DNA from: Sporobacter sp963677825
GTDB lineage: Bacteria > Bacillota > Clostridia > Oscillospirales > Oscillospiraceae
Assembly (NCBI GenBank): GCA_963677825.2
Contig: CAXXEF010000001.1
Location: 310,001 to 374,000, forward strand
Direction: 5' to 3'
DNA: 64,000 nucleotides
Shown here: piece by piece, positions 7,566 to 17,254 of the stretch
Layout of the letters: every line of letters begins with the position of its first letter
Position numbering within the stretch: position 1 is the stretch's first letter
Program-made: the position numbers and the translations under genes
The notes under the pieces: generated by a model
Told to the model about the DNA's origin: nothing
Seen by the model: the letters and a program-made list of their open reading frames with translations, nothing else
Database searches by the model: none

Positions 7566-9844
7566 ACGTCATATTGGCAAAATCGGCAGGTTTTTGCTTC
7601 GGTGTCCGGCGCGCTGTAAATATCTGTGAAAAAACAGCGGAGCAATGCGCGGAAGACAGCACGTGTGCCCGGTGTGTCACGCTCGGCCCGATTATCCATA
7701 ACAGCAGCGTCACCGACAAGCTGGAAAAGACAGGCGTCGCAGCCGTCGACAGCACGGACGACGTGCTGCCCGGCGACACCGTGATTATCCGATCTCACGG
7801 TGCGCGGCGCGACGAGCTTGACGCCTTGAAGCGCAGCGGCGTAAAGCTTGTCGACGCAACGTGCCCGGACGTGGCGAAAATCCATGAGATCGTCCGGTCA
7901 GAGTCGGCTGAGGGCCGAATCGTCTTGATTATTGGGCAAAAGCAGCACCCAGAGGTCGAAGCAATTCTTAGCTGGGCACAAACAGGTGTGGTCATCGAAA
8001 CGCTGGCGGAGCTTGACGATTGGCTGGTAAAAAATCCGGCGATGAAAAACGCACCGATATCGGTCGTCTTCCAAACGACGAATACGCGCGACGTCTTTGA
8101 GCAATGCGCCGAAAGGGTAAAAAAAGAGTGTACAAACTCGAAAATTTTTGATACAATATGCTTCGCCACGTGCAAACGACAGGAAGAGGCCAAGGCAATT
8201 TCGCGTCATGCTGACGCGATTATTGTCATCGGCGGCAAGGCCAGCGCGAACAGCCTGAAACTTGCCGAGATTTGCAGAGCAAATTGTCGAAGAGTTTATT
8301 TTGTGGAGACAGCCGACGAATTGGACGCTTCGGATTTCGACGAATCTGATACGGTCGGAATAACTGCAGGCGCTTCCACGCCAGCGTGGATTATTAAGGA
8401 GGTCTGTCAGATGATGAGTGAAGAAATGAATCTCGAAACGACCGGCAGTGAAGACGAAATGACTGCGTCCGAAGCGACGCAAGAGCAAGAAAGTCAGGTC
8501 AGCGAGAACACCGCAGATACGCAGAGCGAAGAAGCTCCGGCGGCTGAGGAAGAAGTAAAAACCGCAGAAACGGAATCGGTGCAGGAGGCCGGCGAGGCCG
8601 ACGAGGACCAAGACGAAACGTTTGCGGAAATGCTTGAAAGATCAATTAAAACTTTAGATACTGGTGAAAAAGTGACCGGCATTGTTGCCGCGATTACGCC
8701 GACGGAAATCAGCGTCGATCTGGGTACGAAGCAATCAGGCTACATACCCCTGAATGAGCTGAGCGACGACCCGACGGTCAACATTGACGATATCATCAAG
8801 GTCGGTGAGCCGATTGAAACATTTGTGATGCGCGTCAACGATGTTGAAGGCACCGTTATGCTCTCCAAAAAGCGTCTTGACTCGATCAAGAACTGGGATT
8901 CGATCGACACGGCCAGAGAAGACAAAGAAACAGTCGAAGGCATTGTTAAGGAAGAGAACAAGGGCGGTATCGTCGTATCGGTCAAGGGCGTACGTGTGTT
9001 CGTACCGGCCTCACAGACCGGTGTGCCGAAGGGTCAGCCGATGACACCGCTGGTTCGCACCAAGGTACGTCTGCGCATTACAGAGGTCAATCAGTCGCGT
9101 CGCCGTGTTGTCGGATCGATCCGCGCCGTTACAAACGAAGAACGCCGCGAAAAGATGGAAAAGATCTGGGAAGAGATCGACGTCGGCATGAAATACCAGG
9201 GCGTTGTCAAGTCTATGACATCATACGGCGCGTTTGTCGACATCGGCGGCATCGACGGTATGGTGCACGTCTCTGAGCTGAGCTGGACGCGTATCAATCA
9301 GCCGTCCGACGTGCTGAGCATCGGCGACGAGGTCGAGGTCTATGTTATCGGTTTCGATAAGGAAAAGAGAAAGATCTCGCTTGGTTATAAAAAGCAAGAG
9401 GATAACCCGTGGGAGAAGTTTTCTACAAACTTCCAGATCGGCGACAGAACAACGGTCAAGATCGTCAAGCTGATGCCGTTCGGCGCTTTTGCGGAGATTC
9501 TCCCCGGTGTTGACGGATTGATCCACATTTCGCAGATCACCGACCATCGTATCGGCTTGCCGTCCGAGGTACTCCAGGAGGGTATGCTCGCCGACGTCAA
9601 GATTACCGATATCGATAACGAGAAGCACAAGGTTTCGTTAAGCATCCGCGCGCTGCTCAATGACGGTGATACAATGGATACCGTTTTGTTTGCAGCAGAG
9701 TACGATGAGCAGGACGAACCGGCAGACGAGACGGCAGAAGACGTTGAGCCTGAGACAGTCGAAGAGACGGCAGATGAGCCGACGGATGAAGTTGCACCGG
9801 AAGCAGCCGATGAGCCGGCAGCAGAAGACGAAGACAAGGCTTAA
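7562..9844 (+). CDS. ispH: Fusion: IspH (HMBPP reductase) plus S1-domain RNA-binding protein
   Basis: 760 aa. Residues ~1-285 are IspH, the last enzyme of the MEP isoprenoid pathway, with the three Fe-S cysteines in AGFCFGVRRAV, DATCPDV and the FATCKRQ region. An acidic linker (~290-355) follows. Then come four S1 RNA-binding repeats (~360-435, ~445-520, ~530-605, ~615-690) resembling ribosomal protein S1 and an acidic tail. This fusion is known from many Clostridia. Read in one uninterrupted frame, so it is not a sequencing join. ispD and ispF of the same pathway lie 1-2 kb downstream. Confidence 0.95.
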   Translation: MNVILAKSAGFCFGVRRAVNICEKTAEQCAEDSTCARCVTLGPIIHNSSVTDKLEKTGVAAVDSTDDVLPGDTVIIRSHGARRDELDALKRSGVKLVDATCPDVAKIHEIVRSESAEGRIVLIIGQKQHPEVEAILSWAQTGVVIETLAELDDWLVKNPAMKNAPISVVFQTTNTRDVFEQCAERVKKECTNSKIFDTICFATCKRQEEAKAISRHADAIIVIGGKASANSLKLAEICRANCRRVYFVETADELDASDFDESDTVGITAGASTPAWIIKEVCQMMSEEMNLETTGSEDEMTASEATQEQESQVSENTADTQSEEAPAAEEEVKTAETESVQEAGEADEDQDETFAEMLERSIKTLDTGEKVTGIVAAITPTEISVDLGTKQSGYIPLNELSDDPTVNIDDIIKVGEPIETFVMRVNDVEGTVMLSKKRLDSIKNWDSIDTAREDKETVEGIVKEENKGGIVVSVKGVRVFVPASQTGVPKGQPMTPLVRTKVRLRITEVNQSRRRVVGSIRAVTNEERREKMEKIWEEIDVGMKYQGVVKSMTSYGAFVDIGGIDGMVHVSELSWTRINQPSDVLSIGDEVEVYVIGFDKEKRKISLGYKKQEDNPWEKFSTNFQIGDRTTVKIVKLMPFGAFAEILPGVDGLIHISQITDHRIGLPSEVLQEGMLADVKITDIDNEKHKVSLSIRALLNDGDTMDTVLFAAEYDEQDEPADETAEDVEPETVEETADEPTDEVAPEAADEPAAEDEDKA

Positions 9845-9872
9845 ACCTTTGCAATTGCAGTAATAGTATAAT

Positions 9873-9914
9873 ATATACCGGAAACGACCGCGTGTTGTTT
9901 CCGGTATATTTTTA
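9873..9914 (+). terminator. Rho-independent terminator after ispH-S1
   Basis: ATATACCGGAAAC pairs with GTTTCCGGTATAT around an 11-nt loop, followed by TTTTT. Ends the cmk-plsC-ispH operon. Confidence 0.9.
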
Positions 9915-10116
9915 GAAAATACGGTGAAAATATTGGTAGATATGCAGAATATTACGAAAAATGTGTGAATGACAGCGAAGAATACAGATCGATCGTCAGC
10001 CAGAAACAAGAATTCGTCAAGGAAAGACTTGATATCAACACTTAGTAAGGTATATAATGATCTCATGGAATAGTAGTAGTTAAAGATGAGAAGCTTGTGA
10101 TAAGAGGGAGACACTT

Positions 10117-10593
10117 ATGTTTAGAGTCGGAGATATGATCGCCCATCCAATGCATGGAGCCGGCGTCATTGACAGCATCGAAGAAAAGAAGATCAATGGA
10201 CAAACACGCATGTACTATGTGCTGAAAATGCCGACAGGCGGAATGGTTGTCATGATTCCGACAGACAGTTGCGACGCGATTGGCGTGCGTCCGATCGTTG
10301 ACTGTGATGAAGCGGAAATGCTGATGAATTCCATCGCTGAGATAGAAGCCGACATGACCCCCAACTGGAACCGTCGATACCGCGAGAATATGCAACGGCT
10401 AAAGAGCGGCGATTTGATGGAGGTTGCGCGGGTCGTTAAAGGTCTGATGGCGCGTGACGGCGAAAAAGGTTTATCAACCGGTGAGCGCAAGATGCTCCAT
10501 TCTGCCAAACAGATCCTGATTTCAGAAATCGTCTTGTCACAAAAAACAAGCTATGAAGAGGTAGAAATGCGGATCAATGAGGTATTGATCTGA
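10117..10593 (+). CDS. CarD-like transcription regulator (CarD_CdnL family)
   Basis: 158 aa. The N-terminal half (MFRVGDMIAHPMHGAGVI, then YYVLKMPTGGMVVMIPT) is the Tudor-like RNA-polymerase-interacting domain of CarD/CdnL proteins. The C-terminal half is all-helical, as in the DNA-binding end of the family. These proteins stabilise open promoter complexes, often at rRNA promoters. It stands alone between two terminators, so it has its own transcript; GAGGGAG precedes ATG 10117. Confidence 0.9.
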   Translation: MFRVGDMIAHPMHGAGVIDSIEEKKINGQTRMYYVLKMPTGGMVVMIPTDSCDAIGVRPIVDCDEAEMLMNSIAEIEADMTPNWNRRYRENMQRLKSGDLMEVARVVKGLMARDGEKGLSTGERKMLHSAKQILISEIVLSQKTSYEEVEMRINEVLI

Positions 10594-10683
10594 TTGATGA
10601 TAGTAAGTAACGGCGATCGGGCAGTTCCTACCGCCGTTTGTGACCGAGAGGGCGTGCCGCAGGGCACGTGGCAGACTGGCTTA

Positions 10684-10708
10684 GCGGAGGACAATCCTCC
10701 GCGTTTTT
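10684..10708 (+). terminator. Terminator after the CarD-like gene
   Basis: GCGGAGGA/TCCTCCGC stem with a 3-nt loop followed by GTTTTTT. A second small stem (CGTGCC/GGGCACG) lies just before it. Confidence 0.85.
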
Positions 10709-10755
10709 TATGCCGGGAATCCAGTCTGTAACATTCATTCAACGGAGGAAATGGT

Positions 10756-11487
10756 ATGCGTTTACCGATTGGAAAACTGCTGCAGAGGCACGGTAAAAGA
10801 CAGTATTGTACAGCCGTTGTCGCCGCGGCAGGTTCGTCTGTACGGATGGGCGGGCAGGACAAGCTGTTTGCGGAGATTGCCGGCACACCGGTGCTCGCGC
10901 TCACGTTGACGGCGCTCGACCGGTGCCCGGGTATTAAGCAGATCGTCGTCGTCGCACGTGAGCAGGAGCTGGAAAGCGTCTCTGAGTTGTGCCGTACATA
11001 TAAAATCCGCAAAGCCGACAAGATTATCACCGGCGGCGCGACGCGGCTGGAATCCGTTTACGCCGGCGTATTGGCCGCGTCTCCGGCGGCGGACCTGATC
11101 GCCGTCCACGACGGTGCGCGTCCGTTCGTAACGGAGGGGATGGTTTCACTTGTACTGGATGCAGCGGCCAAGCATCACGCGGCGGCGCCCGCTGTGCCGG
11201 TAACATCGACGGTCAAGCAAGCAAAAGACGGCATGGTCGTCAAAACGATCGACCGCACGTCGCTCTTTGAAGTGCAGACGCCGCAGGTATTTGCAGCGGA
11301 TCTGATTAAAGGCGCGCTGCAGTCGGCCATCGAAAAAGACTTAAAAATTACCGACGACTGCATGGCCGTCGAAGCGATTGGCTGCCCCGTCAAGCTGACG
11401 ACAGGCCTGCGGGAAAACATCAAAATCACGACAGTGACGGATATTGCCTTCGCCGAGGCCATCTATGCCAGGAGGTCACCGGGATGA
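10756..11487 (+). CDS. ispD: 2-C-methyl-D-erythritol 4-phosphate cytidylyltransferase
   Basis: 243 aa. Third step of the MEP isoprenoid pathway: makes CDP-methylerythritol. N-terminal nucleotide-binding motif AVVAAAGSSVRMGGQDK, then HDGARPFV and VKQAKDG, and TPQVFAADLIKGA near residue 180 are all typical. ATG 10756 has GGAGG 7 nt upstream. The stop overlaps the ispF start (ATGA), so the two enzymes are translationally coupled. Confidence 0.95.
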   Translation: MRLPIGKLLQRHGKRQYCTAVVAAAGSSVRMGGQDKLFAEIAGTPVLALTLTALDRCPGIKQIVVVAREQELESVSELCRTYKIRKADKIITGGATRLESVYAGVLAASPAADLIAVHDGARPFVTEGMVSLVLDAAAKHHAAAPAVPVTSTVKQAKDGMVVKTIDRTSLFEVQTPQVFAADLIKGALQSAIEKDLKITDDCMAVEAIGCPVKLTTGLRENIKITTVTDIAFAEAIYARRSPG

Positions 11488-11963
11488 GAATCGGACATGG
11501 ATACGACGCGCATCGGCTGAAGTCGGGGCGACCTTGCGTGCTCGGCGGCGTCACGGTGCCGCACCCGATCGGCCCGGACGGGCATTCCGACGCGGACGTG
11601 CCGGTCCACGCGCTGATGGACGCCATTCTCGGCGCGTTGGCGCTTGGTGACATCGGCGGCCTGTTTCCGGATAAAGATGCGCAATACGAAAACGCCGACA
11701 GCCTGCACCTGCTGACGTACGTGATTAAGCTGGCGCGTTCAAAGGGTTACCGTCTTTCCAATGCCGACGTAACCATCATCGCCCAAGCGCCGAAGCTTGC
11801 GCCGTATATCGAGCAGATGCGCGCCAATATCGCTGATGCGGCCGGCGCAGACATCGGGCAGATCAGCGTTAAAGCAACGACAGAGGAGCAGATGGGCTTC
11901 ACCGGCAAGGGGATTGGTATCGCGTCACACGCGGTTGTTTTGATGGAGCCGATAGAAAGCTAG
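11484..11963 (+). CDS. ispF: 2-C-methyl-D-erythritol 2,4-cyclodiphosphate synthase
   Basis: 159 aa, the normal family length. Zinc ligands are in the GYDAHRL motif near the N-terminus and the HSDADVPVHALMDAILGA segment (residues ~34-51); TTEEQMGFTGKGIGI near the C-terminus is the family signature. Works directly after IspD and IspE; ispE is not in this window. Confidence 0.96.
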   Translation: MRIGHGYDAHRLKSGRPCVLGGVTVPHPIGPDGHSDADVPVHALMDAILGALALGDIGGLFPDKDAQYENADSLHLLTYVIKLARSKGYRLSNADVTIIAQAPKLAPYIEQMRANIADAAGADIGQISVKATTEEQMGFTGKGIGIASHAVVLMEPIES

Positions 11964-11980
11964 ATTTTTGAATACAGCTA

Positions 11981-12008
11981 AAGCCCGCCTTTACAGGCGG
12001 GCTTTTTT
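11981..12008 (+). terminator. Terminator after ispDF
   Basis: AAGCCCGCCT/AGGCGGGCTT stem with a TTTAC-type loop followed by a T-run. Confidence 0.92.
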
Positions 12009-12115
12009 AGTTGGTGAAATTACGCTTCCGAATTGGCCGGGGACGCATAGAATAGTGTGAGCGGCACGAGCGGATCGGCCGGCCGCATCGCCACTATTGA
12101 AAGGAGAAAACAACA

Positions 12116-12370
12116 GTGGTATATTATCTTTTCACCTGCCGGTCGCTTACATACGCTCAGCGCACGGCCAAAACGCTTGAGCGTGCCGGAATTACGGCGA
12201 TTTTAATGCGCAGCCCCCAGCGTTTGTCGGCCGGCGGCTGCGGTTACAGCGTCAAGGTACCGCAAAGCAAGGTTTCCGACGCGCTGGTCGTACTGAAAAA
12301 CGCCGAACTTAACCCAATAAAGGTTTTCGTACAGTATGCCGACGGTAATTATGACGAGGTCGCTGTATGA
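12116..12370 (+). CDS. DUF3343 protein, putative Se/S carrier-like
   Basis: 84 aa. Matches the small DUF3343 proteins (YYLFTCRSLTYAQRTAKTLERAGI opening, SAGGCGYSVKV with the conserved cysteine at ~42). Family members are often encoded beside selenium or sulfur transfer genes and are thought to carry a reactive chalcogen on the cysteine. Here it overlaps a cysteine-desulfurase-like gene by 4 bp, which fits. GTG start with AAGGAG 9 nt upstream. Confidence 0.82.
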   Translation: MVYYLFTCRSLTYAQRTAKTLERAGITAILMRSPQRLSAGGCGYSVKVPQSKVSDALVVLKNAELNPIKVFVQYADGNYDEVAV

Positions 12371-13500
12371 TCTATCTTGATAACGCAGCGACGACGCTGC
12401 ATAAGCCCGGCGCCGTCGCGCGGCGTACAGGCCGAGCCGTTCAGCGGTTGTCCAGCCCGGGCCGCGGCAGCCATCAAACGGCCATGGCGGCCGCTGACGA
12501 GGCCTACGCATGCCGTGACGCGGCGGCAAAGCTATTTCGCGTCGGTAACCCCGAGAATATTGTATTCACCTTCAACGCGACACACGCGCTGAATATCGCC
12601 ATACGCCATTTTGCACGTCGGGACGATAAGGTGGTCGTGTCCGGCTACGAGCACAACGCTGTTACACGGCCGCTTCACGCACTCGGCGCACGTGTTGCCG
12701 TCGCGGCAAGTGAACTGTTTGAGCCGGAAATGGCGCTGCACGCTTTTGAGCGGCGCATTGATACCGACACAGCGCTCGTTGTCTGCAATCACGTGTCCAA
12801 TGTGTTCGGATACGTCCAGCCGGTCGAGCGGATTGCCGACGTGTGCCGTAAAAAGCGCGTACCGTTCGTGTTGGACGCGTCTCAGTCGGCCGGTGTGCTT
12901 GACATTGATTTTATGAAGCTCGGCGCAGATTTTATCTGCATGCCGGGGCATAAGGGACTATACGGCCCGCAGGGGACCGGCCTTCTGCTGTGTGCGCGCC
13001 GTCCGGACGGCATTCTGCAGGGCGGCACGGGATCAGATTCGCTGTTACAGGATATGCCGGAGGTCTTGCCCGACCGGCTTGAAGCCGGCACGCATAACAT
13101 GCCCGGCATCGCGGGGCTTCGCGCCGGGATTGATTTCGTCGCGCAAAAAACACCGGCGTCGATCCTCGCGCACGAACGTGCGCTGATCGAAGAAGCGGCG
13201 GGGGAGCTTATACGGCTGGATGGCGTACGCGTGTATCATAACGCACACGGGTTTGCGCAAAGCGGTGTTTTATCCTTTACGATCAGCGGTATGGCATGCG
13301 AAGACGCCGCCCAACGGCTCGGGCAGCGCGGTGTCGCCGTGCGCGCAGGGCTGCATTGCGCGCCGCTCGCGCACAAAACGGCCGGTACGCTCGACACGGG
13401 AACGGTGCGCGCGAGCGTGTCGTCGTTCACGACACACGCGGATATCAACGGCTTCGTTAAAGCGGTTCGCGCGGTGGTTACGGAAGCATCGGCTACATAA
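12367..13500 (+). CDS. Class V aminotransferase, cysteine-desulfurase family
   Basis: 377 aa PLP enzyme. MIYLDNAATTLHKPG opening and the PLP-lysine in CMPGHKGLYGPQGTGLL (~residue 200) mark the NifS/Csd-like fold. The C-terminal segment RAGLHCAPLAHKT contains the likely active cysteine. Belongs to the subfamily that pairs with DUF3343, so it may hand sulfur or selenium to the upstream protein (inference). Coupled by ATGA overlap. Confidence 0.88.
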   Translation: MIYLDNAATTLHKPGAVARRTGRAVQRLSSPGRGSHQTAMAAADEAYACRDAAAKLFRVGNPENIVFTFNATHALNIAIRHFARRDDKVVVSGYEHNAVTRPLHALGARVAVAASELFEPEMALHAFERRIDTDTALVVCNHVSNVFGYVQPVERIADVCRKKRVPFVLDASQSAGVLDIDFMKLGADFICMPGHKGLYGPQGTGLLLCARRPDGILQGGTGSDSLLQDMPEVLPDRLEAGTHNMPGIAGLRAGIDFVAQKTPASILAHERALIEEAAGELIRLDGVRVYHNAHGFAQSGVLSFTISGMACEDAAQRLGQRGVAVRAGLHCAPLAHKTAGTLDTGTVRASVSSFTTHADINGFVKAVRAVVTEASAT

Positions 13501-13548
13501 TGAACGAATTGACAATGAAACTGATACAAAATGTTCATAGATAAATCG

Positions 13549-13577
13549 TTGCTAATTAACAAAAATTATAATATAAT
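13549..13577 (+). promoter_or_regulatory. Likely sigma-A promoter of cdaA-cdaR
   Basis: TTGCTA (-35), 17-bp spacer, TATAAT (-10) in an AT-rich 170-bp gap before cdaA. Confidence 0.65.
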
Positions 13578-13669
13578 AACCTAATAATACGCAATGTAAA
13601 ATGACGACGGGTGTGCAGCGGCACCGCATGGCGCGGCACACGTCAAGACCGACTAAGGAAGACGCTTGT

Positions 13670-14521
13670 ATGGATTCAATCAGAGAGCTGCTCAATGTGG
13701 CATACAATTTCATACTGAGCCTGAATTATCCATGGGATATCATTGATATCGCGATTGTTGCGTTCCTTATTTACCGCTTGTTGTCGGTCGTTCGGAAAAC
13801 AAGTTCCGGCAACGTCATCAAGGGCATCATTTTCGTGATTGCCGTGATGTGGTTGTCGACGCTTCTACACCTCAATGTTATTACGTATCTGCTGGGGCAG
13901 ACGATGAAACTCGGCGTGCTGGTGCTGGTTATTTTGTTCCAGCCCGAGCTCCGTCGCTTCCTTGAACAGATGGGTAGCAGCAACCTGCGATATATTTTCA
14001 AGCGCCGTGTGCGTATCGGCGATATCGAAGCGAGCATCGCGAGCACGGTGGCCGCCTGTGAGGAAATGAGCCGTAAACGCACAGGCGCTTTAGTCGTCTT
14101 CGAGCGCGATATTTCACTTGTGGACATCATCCATACCGGTACCAAGCTCGATTCCGTCGTTTCGCCCGAGCTTATTACGAGCATCTTTTTCCCGAAATCG
14201 CCCCTGCATGACGGCGCCGCTATTATCCGTGCCGGGCGTGTCGTCGCGGCCGGCTGCATGCTGCCGCTGACCTCAAACACAAATATCAGCCGGGAGCTTG
14301 GCACACGCCACCGCGCCGGTATAGGCGTGAGCGAGGTATCCGACGCGATCGTGGTCATCGTATCGGAGGAGACCGGCTCGATCTCCGTGGCTATCGACGG
14401 TATGCTCAAACGCCATCTGGCGCACGATACCTTTGAGAAGCTGCTTAAAAACGAGCTGCTGCTTGAGGATACGATGGCCGATGCAAAAGCCGCACAAAGC
14501 AGATCGAAGGTGAGCCGATGA
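13670..14521 (+). CDS. cdaA: Diadenylate cyclase CdaA
   Basis: 283 aa. Makes cyclic di-AMP from two ATP; controls potassium, osmotic and wall homeostasis. Three N-terminal transmembrane helices (~residues 10-85) precede the DAC domain, whose DGA (PLHDGAAII) and RHR (GTRHRAGI) motifs are intact. ATG 13670 has AAGGAAG upstream; the longer frame from 13601 lacks a ribosome site. Overlaps cdaR by 4 bp, the standard cdaA-cdaR pair. Confidence 0.95.
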   Translation: MDSIRELLNVAYNFILSLNYPWDIIDIAIVAFLIYRLLSVVRKTSSGNVIKGIIFVIAVMWLSTLLHLNVITYLLGQTMKLGVLVLVILFQPELRRFLEQMGSSNLRYIFKRRVRIGDIEASIASTVAACEEMSRKRTGALVVFERDISLVDIIHTGTKLDSVVSPELITSIFFPKSPLHDGAAIIRAGRVVAAGCMLPLTSNTNISRELGTRHRAGIGVSEVSDAIVVIVSEETGSISVAIDGMLKRHLAHDTFEKLLKNELLLEDTMADAKAAQSRSKVSR

Positions 14522-15771
14522 AATTGCGTGAAGGGGTCAACAAGGTAATCGGGAGCAAAGCCTTTTTCATCGTCTTTTCGATTTTGGCGTCCATAACGCT
14601 TTGGTTGTATGTCGCGTATATCGAAAACCCCGACGTTTCTGTTACCATCAAAGATATCCCGATTGAATACCTAAACGAAGAAAGCGTCACAGAACGCAGT
14701 CTGATTATTACATCACGCCTGACCGAAACACTCTCGATGACCTTTACTGGCAGCCGGAACACAACGATGCTGCTGTCTAAAGACAACATCACAGCGAGCG
14801 TTGATTTATCGAAAATTGATAACAAGGGCGTCATTCAGCTCAATTATGATCTGCATTTTCCGCTGGAAATCAATGAGAGCTCGCTCAACATAACGTCGCC
14901 CTCAGCGGATAAAATCATTGTTGTTGTGGACAACCTTGTAGAAGAAGAAGTGGACGTCATTGCGAAGTTTGACGGCAGTGTCGCCGAGGACTTTCAGGCC
15001 GAGAAAATCGAGGTCTCACCGCAGACAATCATCGTGTCCGGACCGGAGGAAACAGTAAAGGATATCGACTATTTAGGCGTACGTGTCGTGCGCGACGATG
15101 TTACAAAAACAATCGATGAGGAATTTACGTTTACCGCCAACGACGCGCAAGGGCACGAGATCGTGTCCGATCAGTTGACGTTTAGCCAGGATATGGTTAA
15201 TGTCATTGTGCCGATCGTCATGACCAAGAACGTTCACCTTACGGTCGATTTGATATATGGCGCCGGTGCGACGGAAGCAAACACGACCTATACCATCTCA
15301 CCGGAGACAGTCAAGCTATCGGGTGACGCCGAAACGCTGACGCCGCTCAATGAGCGCAGCGTCGGTACAATAGACGTGACGTCCTTTGCCAAAACGACGA
15401 CGGAGATGTTTTCGATTAAAATACCAAACGATACAACCAACCTGACCGGTACGACGATTGCTACCGTCACCGTCACGGTGACGGGTCTGGACACGCGGCA
15501 CTATGCCGTTACAAACATTCAGACAAAAAACAACACAGCTGGCTACACGGCCGAAATCGTTACCCAGAGCCTGGATGTTCTTTTACGAGGCGCGTCCGAA
15601 ACGCTCGACGACATCACCGCTGACAATATCCGCGTAGTTGCCGACCTCAGTGAGCTTGGTGAAACAACCGGCACTTACACTGTACCGGCAGAGATCATCA
15701 TTAACGGAACTTACGTGGACGTCGGGGAGATCGGTGAATACCGCGTAACCGTGCTGCTGACGAAGGACTAA
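14518..15771 (+). CDS. cdaR: CdaA regulator CdaR, YbbR domains
   Basis: 417 aa. One N-terminal transmembrane helix (~17-35) and a long extracytoplasmic part made of repeated YbbR-type beta domains (recurring I-x-V-SGP-E-E and VDVTSFAKTT segments). CdaR binds and regulates CdaA. The next gene begins 1 bp after the stop. Confidence 0.92.
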   Translation: MKLREGVNKVIGSKAFFIVFSILASITLWLYVAYIENPDVSVTIKDIPIEYLNEESVTERSLIITSRLTETLSMTFTGSRNTTMLLSKDNITASVDLSKIDNKGVIQLNYDLHFPLEINESSLNITSPSADKIIVVVDNLVEEEVDVIAKFDGSVAEDFQAEKIEVSPQTIIVSGPEETVKDIDYLGVRVVRDDVTKTIDEEFTFTANDAQGHEIVSDQLTFSQDMVNVIVPIVMTKNVHLTVDLIYGAGATEANTTYTISPETVKLSGDAETLTPLNERSVGTIDVTSFAKTTTEMFSIKIPNDTTNLTGTTIATVTVTVTGLDTRHYAVTNIQTKNNTAGYTAEIVTQSLDVLLRGASETLDDITADNIRVVADLSELGETTGTYTVPAEIIINGTYVDVGEIGEYRVTVLLTKD

Positions 15772-15772
15772 T

Positions 15773-16654
15773 ATGTTCGGATATATCAGACCGCTGAAAG
15801 ACGAGCTGAAGGTCCGCGAGTTTGAGCAGTTTAAAACCTGCTACTGCGCGCTTTGCCACACGCTTAAAGACGATTACGGCGCGGCGGCGCAGTCGATCCT
15901 CAACTATGATTTTACGTTTCTGGCGATGCTACTCTGGCCGCCGCAGGATCAGCCGGTGCACACTTGTGCCAGATGTGTCGCCAGTCCGTTTGCCAAAAAG
16001 ACCTACTGCCAGACGACGCCCGCGCTGCATCGCGCCGCCGGCTGCAGTGTCATCCTCGCGTGGTGGAAGCTGCGCGACGGTATACGAGACGAGTCTTTTT
16101 TCGAGTCCCTGAAGGACCGGTTCGCGTGCTTGTTTTTACGACGCGCTTATAAAAAGGCGGCAGCACGCTTTTCTGATTTTGACGCGGCCGTTCAGTCGAA
16201 TATCGACGCGCTGACGGCGCTCGAAAGCAACGGTACCGGCTCGCTTGACCAATGCGCAGACAAGTTCGCGCAGATCACCGCCGCGGCGTCTGTTGAATCG
16301 GACGAACAACGGCGGCGCGCGTTGCACGAACTCTTGTACCACACGGGGCGGCTGATCTACATCCTTGACGCTGTCGACGATCTGGCGGACGACCTCAAGG
16401 CTGAACGTTTTAACCCTGTCGCGATGCGGTACGCACTGACGTCGCCAACACCGGATGAGGAAACAACCTCAGCACTCAGAACGACGTTGACGCACTCGGT
16501 AAATATGGCCGGCGCAGCTTTTGAGCTGCTGGACGAGAACGGTTGGACGCCGATTACACGTAATATTATCTATCTCGGCATGCCGGAGGTTATTGCTCGC
16601 GTGCTAGCCGGGACATGGAATAAAAAGATAGAAACAAGACGACAAAGGAACTGA
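15773..16654 (+). CDS. DUF5685-family protein
   Basis: 293 aa. Opening MFGYIRPLKDELKVRE and CYCALCHTLKDDYG, with further cysteines in CARCVASPF and TPALHRAAGC, match the DUF5685 family of Clostridia. Mostly helical, with no signal peptide. The paired cysteines suggest metal binding (inference). Located between cdaR and a J-domain protein, an order seen in related genomes; function unknown. Confidence 0.8.
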   Translation: MFGYIRPLKDELKVREFEQFKTCYCALCHTLKDDYGAAAQSILNYDFTFLAMLLWPPQDQPVHTCARCVASPFAKKTYCQTTPALHRAAGCSVILAWWKLRDGIRDESFFESLKDRFACLFLRRAYKKAAARFSDFDAAVQSNIDALTALESNGTGSLDQCADKFAQITAAASVESDEQRRRALHELLYHTGRLIYILDAVDDLADDLKAERFNPVAMRYALTSPTPDEETTSALRTTLTHSVNMAGAAFELLDENGWTPITRNIIYLGMPEVIARVLAGTWNKKIETRRQRN

Positions 16655-16662
16655 TATCGCCT

Positions 16663-17253
16663 ATGAATGATCCGTACAGCGTGCTCGGCGTGACGCCGTC
16701 TGCCTCCGACGCGGAAGTTAAGAAGGCCTACCGTGAGCTCGTACGAAAGTATCACCCTGACAATTATAATAACAATCCGCTGGCTGATCTGGCTCAGGAA
16801 AAGATGAAAGAGATCAACGAAGCGTACGATACGATTACGAAAAGCCGCGCCGGCGGCAGTACATCGGGCGGGTATAGCCCCGGTTCGTCGCGCTCAAGCA
16901 GCACCGGCGGCAGCCCCGAGTTTGCGCGGGTGCGCTCCTCGATCAACGCGGGCAATATTGATTTGGCCGAGCAGCTGCTCGATAAGATGTCTAACCGTAA
17001 CGCTGAGTGGCATTTCTTAATGGGCAGCGTCTTTTACAGAAAAGGCTGGCTGGACGATGCGCGCACAAACTTTCAAGCAGCCGTAAATATGGATCCCACC
17101 AACGGCGAATACCAGCAGGCGCTGGCCTATATGAATCAAGGCGGCGCCGGTTATAATCCATTCGGCTACAACACGACGGCAAACGGCGGCTGCAGCGCCT
17201 GCGACATATGCACGGCGTTTATATGTGCCGACTTGTGCTGCAACTGCTGCTGA
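16663..17253 (+). CDS. J-domain protein with cysteine-rich tail
   Basis: 196 aa. Residues ~1-65 are a J domain with the HPD motif in RKYHPDNYNN, which stimulates DnaK ATPase. A Ser/Gly linker (~66-85), TPR-like helices (~90-160) and a C-terminal 20 residues containing eight cysteines (CSACDICTAF...CCNCC type) follow. The tail may bind metal or be membrane-near. Not the general DnaJ, which lacks this layout. Confidence 0.88.
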   Translation: MNDPYSVLGVTPSASDAEVKKAYRELVRKYHPDNYNNNPLADLAQEKMKEINEAYDTITKSRAGGSTSGGYSPGSSRSSSTGGSPEFARVRSSINAGNIDLAEQLLDKMSNRNAEWHFLMGSVFYRKGWLDDARTNFQAAVNMDPTNGEYQQALAYMNQGGAGYNPFGYNTTANGGCSACDICTAFICADLCCNCC

Positions 17254-17254
17254 T

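Noticed and set aside
7562..9844. IspH-S1 fusion as a novel gene fusion or sequence error
   Set aside because: Already known from many Clostridia, with intact motifs in both halves.
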